A stretch of 12,386 bases of DNA from Cyclobacteriaceae bacterium (GTDB taxonomy: Bacteria > Bacteroidota > Bacteroidia > Cytophagales > Cyclobacteriaceae): positions 1 to 12,386 of the forward strand of contig JAIENH010000499.1 of the NCBI GenBank assembly GCA_019751475.1. The letters run 5' to 3'. A program made the position numbers and the translations under genes. Numbering within the stretch: the stretch's first letter is position 1; the number at the start of each line of letters is the position of its first letter. Shown here in pieces: positions 7,603-12,386 of the stretch. Under the pieces are notes generated by a model that saw nothing but the letters and a program-made list of their open reading frames with translations, did not search any database and had not been told where the DNA came from.

Positions 7603-9057
7603 ATGGAATCTAAAAAACTTATTACAGTATCCTACAGGCTGCCTGAGCGTTTTTCGGTTATGCGGTCAAAATTGGTTCTCACGCCAAGTGCAGGAGGATT
7701 GGCCACTGCTCTTTCGTCCTATTTTGAAAATACTGACAAGAAACAAAATGAATTCACATCACTGCATTGGATAGGTATATCTGACATTTCTAAAAAATCA
7801 TTTGATACGGTATCCGATTCGGAAACAGTTGAAAAGAACGGGACTTGCATGCATCCTGTTTTCTTGCCTACACAGTTGAAAGACAATTTTCATGATGGGT
7901 TTTGTAATTCTGTATTATGGCCGCTGTTCTTGTACTTTCCTTCCTTTGCCGTTTATAAAAATGAGTTCTTTGACGGTTACGTTCGTGCCAATGAGCAGAT
8001 GTGTGAAAAAATTATGGAGGTATATGAGCCCGGGGATACAATATGGGTGCACGATTATCATTGGATGTTGCTTCCTTCTCTTTTACGTGAGCGATTGCCC
8101 GATGCGGAAATTGGTTTCTTTCTTCACATCCCCTTCCCAAGCTTCGAACTATTCAGGCTATTGCCCAAGCCTTGGCGTGTTCATTTATTGTTAGGTCTAA
8201 TGGGCTCAGATGTGGTGGGCTTTCAAACCGATGAATTTGCAAAACACTTTATCACTTGCATTGATCGTCTATTTCCAAATATGCATAATGAGCGGGAAAT
8301 CTATTCAGTAGGTAAATTCACTACTGCTGTAAAAAGTTTCCCTATCAGCATTGACTACGAAAAATTTAGTATTGCGTGTAGAACACCTCAGGTTCACAAA
8401 AACATAAAAAGGATACGTGAAGGTCTCAGCGCTTCAAAATTAATCTTATCAGTAGACCGTCTAGATTATACAAAAGCCATTCACAGCAGGCTGGAAAGTT
8501 TCGAGATGTTCTTAGAGCAAAATCCAGATTTCAGGGGGAAGGTAAGTTATATATTGCTATTAGTTCCAACGCGCGAGTCTATTCCAAAATACAAAGAAAA
8601 TAAACTCAGTGTAGAATCTTTAATCAGCCGCATCAATGGCAAGTTCGGCTCGCTAAGTTGGGTACCCATTGTCTATCAATACCAAACAGTTGAGTTTAAG
8701 AAACTTGTGGCCATGTATGGAGCATCGGATATCGCACTTATTGTGCCTTCCAGAGATGGGATGAATCTGGTAGCAAAGGAATATGTCGCAAGTCGCCCTC
8801 AGTCGGATGGGGTTCTCATACTAAGTGAGACAGCGGGAGCTGCTAGCGAATTGTGCGATGCGATCATTGTGAATGTTAATGACAGACAAGAGATAGCGGA
8901 TGCAATACGGGAAGCGTTGTTAATGACTGATGATGATCAAAGGCACAGGATTAAAAAAATGCAAAAACAGATAGAAAAGTATAATGTACAAACATGGGCA
9001 GCAGATTTTCTCACTTCTCTAACTAAAATAAACAATTCAATTAAAGTCGAAGCATGA
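7603..9057 (+). CDS. otsA: Trehalose-6-phosphate synthase OtsA
   Basis: OtsA is a GT20 retaining glycosyltransferase that joins UDP-glucose and glucose 6-phosphate to give trehalose 6-phosphate in the cytoplasm. The protein has 484 residues, a normal length for a stand-alone OtsA. R12 in VSYRLPER matches E. coli R9. SAGGLATAL (29-37) is the nucleotide-sugar glycine loop. WVHDYHWMLLPSLLRE (148-163) and GFFLHIPFPS (171-180) are classic. SVDRLDYTKAI (283-293) gives R286 and K291, equal to E. coli R262 and K267. SRDGMNLVAKEY (383-394) gives D385 and E393, equal to D361 and E369. W106 matches W85. Two departures are visible: H97 stands where E. coli has Y76, and A292 stands where TKG/SKG is usual. 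The stop overlaps the otsB start by four bases (ATGA), so translation is probably coupled. Many Bacteroidota carry a fused OtsA-OtsB; here they are separate genes. An FNR-like box lies just upstream. Confidence 0.96.
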   Translation: MESKKLITVSYRLPERFSVMRSKLVLTPSAGGLATALSSYFENTDKKQNEFTSLHWIGISDISKKSFDTVSDSETVEKNGTCMHPVFLPTQLKDNFHDGFCNSVLWPLFLYFPSFAVYKNEFFDGYVRANEQMCEKIMEVYEPGDTIWVHDYHWMLLPSLLRERLPDAEIGFFLHIPFPSFELFRLLPKPWRVHLLLGLMGSDVVGFQTDEFAKHFITCIDRLFPNMHNEREIYSVGKFTTAVKSFPISIDYEKFSIACRTPQVHKNIKRIREGLSASKLILSVDRLDYTKAIHSRLESFEMFLEQNPDFRGKVSYILLLVPTRESIPKYKENKLSVESLISRINGKFGSLSWVPIVYQYQTVEFKKLVAMYGASDIALIVPSRDGMNLVAKEYVASRPQSDGVLILSETAGAASELCDAIIVNVNDRQEIADAIREALLMTDDDQRHRIKKMQKQIEKYNVQTWAADFLTSLTKINNSIKVEA

Positions 9058-9875
9058 TAACCGAGATAGATATTCCTAAGGTAATTAATGATTACAGAAA
9101 GGCAAATTCGAGGCTAGTTCTTCTAGACTATGACGGAACGCTAGTTCCCTTTGATTTGCATCCGAATTTAACAAAACCTTCATTAAATGCTAAGACAATA
9201 CTTCATCAAATGGCATTGGATAGTAAAAATAGTGTAGTGCTCATCAGTGGTAGGGACAAAGAAAATCTGGAGGCATACTGGGCAGACCTGAATATTGTAC
9301 TTGCAGCCGAACATGGAGGTTTTTTTAAAAGACCAGGAGAGAATTGGGCTACCTTATCCCCTTATATGAGTTCTTTTGAATGGCTGAATAAAGTATCATC
9401 AGCACTACATGCACTTTCATTTCAATACGAAGGGTCATTTGTAGAAAAGAAACACTTTTCTGTAGCATGGCATTATCGGGCTATTGCTGACAGAGTTACA
9501 GACGCTGATGTGCGGCAGATTTTGGCAGCCCTTAGATCATTGCCCCTGCAAGAAGATTTTTTGATTTCTAATAGCGAGTATACTATAGAATTACGAGCCC
9601 GTGGGATAGATAAGGGTTCGGCAGTAGCCCGGTGGGCAGGAAATCAATATTTCGATTTCATCATGGCCATAGGTGATAGCCAAACAGACGAAGATATGTT
9701 TAAAATATTTGGAAGTACTGCTTATACAATAAGAGTGGGAAAGACAACCAATACGGCCGCCAATTACTTTATTCGATCCCAAAGTGAAGTGTTGCCATTT
9801 TTAAACGGATTAATTGGAGTGAATCCGCAGATGCTTTCGGAGGCTTTATCACTTTCAACGTCAAACAGCAATTAA
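9054..9875 (+). CDS. otsB: Trehalose-6-phosphate phosphatase OtsB
   Basis: OtsB removes phosphate from trehalose 6-phosphate to give trehalose, the second step of the OtsAB pathway. It is a 273-residue HAD-superfamily, magnesium-dependent phosphatase. The nucleophile motif is LLDYDGTLVPF (23-33), with D25 as nucleophile and D27 as acid/base. Motif II is VVLISGRDKENL (61-72), with S65. AAEHGG (84-89) is typical of the trehalose phosphatase cap boundary. RGIDKGSAV (183-191) supplies the motif III lysine K187, and GDSQTDEDMF (207-216) supplies the metal-binding D208 and D212. The length is close to that of E. coli OtsB (266). The start codon overlaps the otsA stop in an ATGA arrangement, and only one base separates its stop from the next gene, so all three are probably one operon. 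Confidence 0.96.
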   Translation: MITEIDIPKVINDYRKANSRLVLLDYDGTLVPFDLHPNLTKPSLNAKTILHQMALDSKNSVVLISGRDKENLEAYWADLNIVLAAEHGGFFKRPGENWATLSPYMSSFEWLNKVSSALHALSFQYEGSFVEKKHFSVAWHYRAIADRVTDADVRQILAALRSLPLQEDFLISNSEYTIELRARGIDKGSAVARWAGNQYFDFIMAIGDSQTDEDMFKIFGSTAYTIRVGKTTNTAANYFIRSQSEVLPFLNGLIGVNPQMLSEALSLSTSNSN

Positions 9876-9876
9876 A

Positions 9877-10485
9877 ATGGATCATATCTTTATTGATTCA
9901 CTTGGGCTTTCAGAAAACGTATTTGCGTATTTCATTTTACCACTTCTTATTTTTATAGCAAGGGTAGCAGAAGTGTCCGTAAACACCATTCGCATTATCT
10001 ACATGCTTGGTGGGCGAAGATATACTTCAACCATCTTGGGATTCTTTGAAGCTTTTATTTGGTTAACTGCCATGCGCCAAATTTTTCAACACCTTGATAA
10101 TTGGGTCTGCTTTTTTACTTATGCGGGTGGCTTTGCGGCAGGTATTTTTGTCGGAATGATCATTGAAGAACGTATTGCTTATGGCAAAGTTATAGTCCGT
10201 ATCATTACGCGCAAGGATGTAACTCCACTCATACAATACCTGACTGGGGTAGATTTTCGCCACACACAAGTGAGAGCAGAAGGTCGAGATGGCGAGGAGA
10301 ATCTTGTCTTCACTGTCTTGGCGAGAGAAAGGCTCGATGATCTGATTGAAAAACTGAAGGAGATTTTACCAACCGCCTTCTACACGATAGAAAATGTAAA
10401 AGTTGCGGATGAAAATGGGGTGGCCAACATTTCCCATGGAGGATTAAAGATTTTTACTTGGTTACGTGGCGTGATTAGGAATTGA
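9877..10485 (+). CDS. UPF0316 membrane protein (DUF5698/DUF2179)
   Basis: This 202-residue protein matches, by recognition, the uncharacterised UPF0316 family: an N-terminal membrane part (DUF5698) and a C-terminal soluble DUF2179 domain. Helices are seen at about 15-30, 50-67 and 78-97. Characteristic stretches are ARVAEVSVNTIRIIYMLGGR (28-47), GFFEAFIWL (55-63) and YAGGFAAGIFVGMIIEER (82-99). The soluble tail from about 104 contains VIVRIITRKD and, near 143-175, a ferredoxin-like pattern of the DUF2179 type. The biochemical function is unknown; I do not assign one. It starts one base after the otsB stop and therefore is very probably transcribed with otsAB, which could mean a role in the same stress response or only co-regulation. 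It converges with the methyltransferase gene, 34 bases apart; no convincing terminator hairpin is seen between them. Confidence 0.88.
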   Translation: MDHIFIDSLGLSENVFAYFILPLLIFIARVAEVSVNTIRIIYMLGGRRYTSTILGFFEAFIWLTAMRQIFQHLDNWVCFFTYAGGFAAGIFVGMIIEERIAYGKVIVRIITRKDVTPLIQYLTGVDFRHTQVRAEGRDGEENLVFTVLARERLDDLIEKLKEILPTAFYTIENVKVADENGVANISHGGLKIFTWLRGVIRN

Positions 10486-10519
10486 GTCAACCTAGATTCA
10501 CGGTAAGACGGGCTTTGTG

Positions 10520-11140
10520 CTAGCGGGGTAGCTTATATAAAATCGATAGGATAAATCCACTGTAAAATATACCCGTCTTTTGCTCTTTAAAACCAGCTGT
10601 ATCAATTTCGCTCCGCCAATCGGGTAATTCGCTCGACTCAATTTTGGAAACAATTCTGAAAAAATAATACATCACTTTTAATAACACACGTTGCCACCAC
10701 TTAGTACTTGCAGTAAAATCGGCCACAAGCCAATAAGCGCCAGGCATCAGGCTTTTTCCTATTTTCCTTACAGCTACGCAAAGTGATTTTTGTGTGAACA
10801 CATCCAAATAAAAGTTAGTAATGACTGTATCAAATTTTGTTAAAACTGGAATGTCATCTTCAGTGCCATGAATAAACTTGACCCGCTCATCATTCTTCAC
10901 TGCAACCTTAGTCAATTCAATCATTTTGGATGACGCTTCAACGTAACAGATCTTGCCTGCTGCATTTGTCCTCAGTAGCTCTTGCAGAAGCCAACCCGTG
11001 CCTCCGCCCAAAATCAAAATAGTTGAACAATCCTTGATTTCATTTAGAAAGACCTTCTGGGAAGATTGAATACTCCGTCCAAAGACTAGGTTTGCTAGAT
11101 GATCATAGAAAGGGGCTATGGTATTAAATCCGTTTAGCAT
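10520..11140 (-). CDS. Class I SAM-dependent methyltransferase
   Basis: This is a 206-residue methyltransferase with a Rossmann-type SAM-binding fold. It begins with FNTIAPFYDHLANLVFGR (5-22), resembling the N-terminus of UbiE/MenG-like and lipid methyltransferases. Motif I is ILILGGGTGW (41-50), followed by an acidic residue at the end of strand 2 (CYVEASSKMIELT), which should bind the SAM ribose. HGTEDDIPVL and FDTVITNFYLDVF form the later motifs. The substrate is unknown. Its ATG follows the stop of the UbiA-like gene with no intervening base (TAAATG on the minus strand), so the two are probably translationally coupled and act on the same molecule or pathway. A quinone- or isoprenoid-related substrate is plausible by analogy with UbiA-UbiE/UbiG, but that is inference. 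No fusion or truncation is seen. Confidence 0.87.
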   Translation of the reverse strand: MLNGFNTIAPFYDHLANLVFGRSIQSSQKVFLNEIKDCSTILILGGGTGWLLQELLRTNAAGKICYVEASSKMIELTKVAVKNDERVKFIHGTEDDIPVLTKFDTVITNFYLDVFTQKSLCVAVRKIGKSLMPGAYWLVADFTASTKWWQRVLLKVMYYFFRIVSKIESSELPDWRSEIDTAGFKEQKTGIFYSGFILSILYKLPR

Positions 11141-11953
11141 TTACGAAAACAAAATGTACAAAGAAGGTATTAAGAAAACCCCATCACCTATCGAGCGATA
11201 CCACTCATCTTTTTCAACACAAGATTGCTTGATGAAAACAAAAAATAACACAACGTTCATTGTCGTCAATACTATGTTTGCCCCCAAGGCAAATCGTAGC
11301 CATAGCAATTGAACGATCGAGAGTGAGGCGCTCATTACAAATAGGGCTACCAAAACATTTCGCGTAGTGGTCAGGCCAAAACTAATTGCAAACGATAAAT
11401 GATTATCATTTTTGTCAGTCTGTTCATCAAACAAAGCGAATAAAAGCAAGTTGGTTAGAACAATACATCCGAATTGAAAAATAATTATGGCCTTTTCATA
11501 GTTAACCATTCCATTGAAGAGAGTCAGGGGTATTATTAAGACACCACTCATGTATAATACAGCTCCTGCTACCTCTTTAAACGCTTCCTGTCTTCTTTGA
11601 AATAGAAAATAAAAGCAAATCATGAGGGTTAGAGCTCCACCCGTCAAATACAATGGTCTTCTAATGAAACAGATTAATGTTACATTCACTATCCCGGCAA
11701 CAAACAGCCATCCCCTGATTGCACTATAATTTAATTGATGAAATCGATGCCTTTTTGTGGATGCGGGGCGAGTTAATCCTCGTGCATCCATCAAGTGATC
11801 CATGGTATAGATAATCCAGACAGTGAGAATTAATACAACCAATTCAATGGGAAAAATTTCTACGTTGCACAACTTTGCAAAGAAAAGACAACTGATAGCT
11901 GCACCAAAAGCCACATCAATACTAAGTATGTTCATGATCTGAAATAATCTCAT
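11141..11953 (-). CDS. UbiA-superfamily membrane prenyltransferase-like protein
   Basis: From the ATG at 11953 this is a 270-residue multi-helix membrane protein. The open frame extends to a TTG at 11998 (285 residues), but the ATG is the stronger start codon and leaves room for a promoter. Numbered from the TTG, residues 63-74 read IYTMDHLMDARG, with D67 and D71 resembling the first aspartate-rich motif of UbiA-type intramembrane prenyltransferases. Residues 190-198 read FDEQTDKND, with D191 and D195 in the second DxxxD motif. About eight hydrophobic segments alternate with short loops, as expected for the superfamily. The canonical NDxxDxxxD is incomplete, so the enzyme may be a divergent subfamily or inactive as a prenyltransferase. 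Relatives attach isoprenoid chains to aromatic acceptors in quinone, heme, chlorophyll or lipid biosynthesis. The acceptor here is unknown. The stop is directly followed by the methyltransferase start, and the gene is divergent from the antiporter. Confidence 0.75.
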   Translation of the reverse strand: MRLFQIMNILSIDVAFGAAISCLFFAKLCNVEIFPIELVVLILTVWIIYTMDHLMDARGLTRPASTKRHRFHQLNYSAIRGWLFVAGIVNVTLICFIRRPLYLTGGALTLMICFYFLFQRRQEAFKEVAGAVLYMSGVLIIPLTLFNGMVNYEKAIIIFQFGCIVLTNLLLFALFDEQTDKNDNHLSFAISFGLTTTRNVLVALFVMSASLSIVQLLWLRFALGANIVLTTMNVVLFFVFIKQSCVEKDEWYRSIGDGVFLIPSLYILFS

Positions 11954-12012
11954 CTTGCCCAGTAAAAAATCCAACGAATAACTGCAAATTTGAATCAAAC
12001 TAACCCTAAATA
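11954..12012. promoter_or_regulatory. Short divergent promoter region with a TTTGAATCAAA dyad
   Basis: These 59 bases separate the ATG of the UbiA-like gene from the ATG of the antiporter and should hold at least one promoter. A perfect inverted repeat TTTGA-A-TCAAA lies at 11989-11999. The TTG start option for the UbiA-like gene lies inside it. No clear TAnnTTTG element is seen on either strand. Function as an operator is speculative. Confidence 0.3.
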
Positions 12013-12386
12013 ATGAAATTTGATGCCTATTCTATTTTAATTACTCTAAGTATCCTTGTTGTACTTTCCTATATCTTCAATTATTTGGCGGGTAGGCTAA
12101 AAGTACCTTCTGTATTGCTGCTCATAGGTGCCGGCATCGGGTTAAAATATGCAGCTGATAGTTTTAGTTTCAAACTTCCTCCTACACAAACACTGCTCGA
12201 AGTTTTAGGAATTACAGGTTTGATATTTATCGTGTTGGAAGCTTCGCTTGATTTATCCTTAAAAAAGAAAAAATTGCCTTTGATAGGGCGAGCGTTCCTA
12301 TCTGCAATGGCCTTGCTTGCATTCACATCAGGTATAATTGCTTTAGTATTTAGCATTTACTATGGCACAGATTTTCAGCAGGCGGT
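12013..12386 (+). CDS. Cation:proton antiporter, N-terminal part (runs off the window)
   Basis: An open frame starts at the ATG at 12013 and continues through the window edge, giving 124 complete codons without a stop. It begins MKFDAYSILITLSILVVLSY, a membrane helix, and then has NYLAGRLKVPSVLLLIGAG, the typical helix 1-2 pattern of monovalent cation:proton antiporters of the CPA1/CPA2 superfamily (KefB, NhaP and relatives). FIVLEASLDLSL corresponds to the conserved segment often reading FLAGLELDL, here with a different residue pattern, followed by a lysine-rich cytoplasmic turn (KKKK) and another helix. Such proteins exchange sodium or potassium for protons across the inner membrane and help with pH and salt tolerance. 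The ion and the full domain layout, including any C-terminal TrkA domain, cannot be seen. It is divergent from the UbiA-like gene. Confidence 0.85.
   Translation, partial: MKFDAYSILITLSILVVLSYIFNYLAGRLKVPSVLLLIGAGIGLKYAADSFSFKLPPTQTLLEVLGITGLIFIVLEASLDLSLKKKKLPLIGRAFLSAMALLAFTSGIIALVFSIYYGTDFQQA

Noticed and set aside
10486..10519. Possible terminator between UPF0316 and methyltransferase genes
   Set aside because: Only weak, short complementarity is visible and there is no T-run on either side.
12081..12356. Minus-strand open frame of 91 codons at the right edge
   Set aside because: The plus strand of the same stretch encodes a clear antiporter N-terminus, so this is its antisense shadow.

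Overview
The window looks like chromosomal DNA of a member of the Bacteroidota, probably a Cytophagales-like lineage. The basis is moderate-to-low GC by eye, a single-polypeptide SecDF fusion of 999 residues with the N-terminus typical of that phylum, starts without clear Shine-Dalgarno sequences, and a Crp/Fnr protein of the Bacteroidota type. I see no rRNA, tRNA, CRISPR array, insertion sequence or phage gene. The genes are tightly packed and no gap exceeds about 160 bases.

Layout: (1) 70-468, a small unrecognised exported protein. (2) 556-6734, a plus-strand run of membrane proteins: SecDF, an SLC6-type sodium-coupled transporter, and a CLC chloride channel/transporter with two CBS domains. 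The gaps of 17 and 6 bases suggest one transcription unit. (3) 6758-7441, a Crp/Fnr-family regulator on the minus strand, convergent with the CLC gene. (4) 7603-10485, a tight plus-strand operon, otsA-otsB-UPF0316, divergent from the regulator. A 14-base FNR-type palindrome lies between the regulator and otsA. (5) 10520-11953, a minus-strand pair: a UbiA-superfamily membrane protein followed with no gap by a class I methyltransferase. (6) 12013 to the end, the N-terminal part of a cation:proton antiporter, divergent from the UbiA-like gene.

How they may work together: OtsA makes trehalose 6-phosphate from UDP-glucose and glucose 6-phosphate, and OtsB dephosphorylates it to trehalose, a stress protectant. 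The adjacent Crp/Fnr protein is the natural candidate regulator. The CLC, sodium symporter and antiporter genes concern ion and solute movement, so the window has an osmotic/ion-homeostasis flavour, but that link is inference. Most of the window is ordinary core-type content. The parts most worth a second look are the Crp/Fnr-palindrome-otsAB arrangement with its UPF0316 passenger, the zero-gap UbiA-like/methyltransferase pair of unknown product, and two active-site departures: a valine at the CLC proton-glutamate position and a histidine at an OtsA sugar-phosphate tyrosine position. I found no clear evidence of a wholly new multi-gene system.
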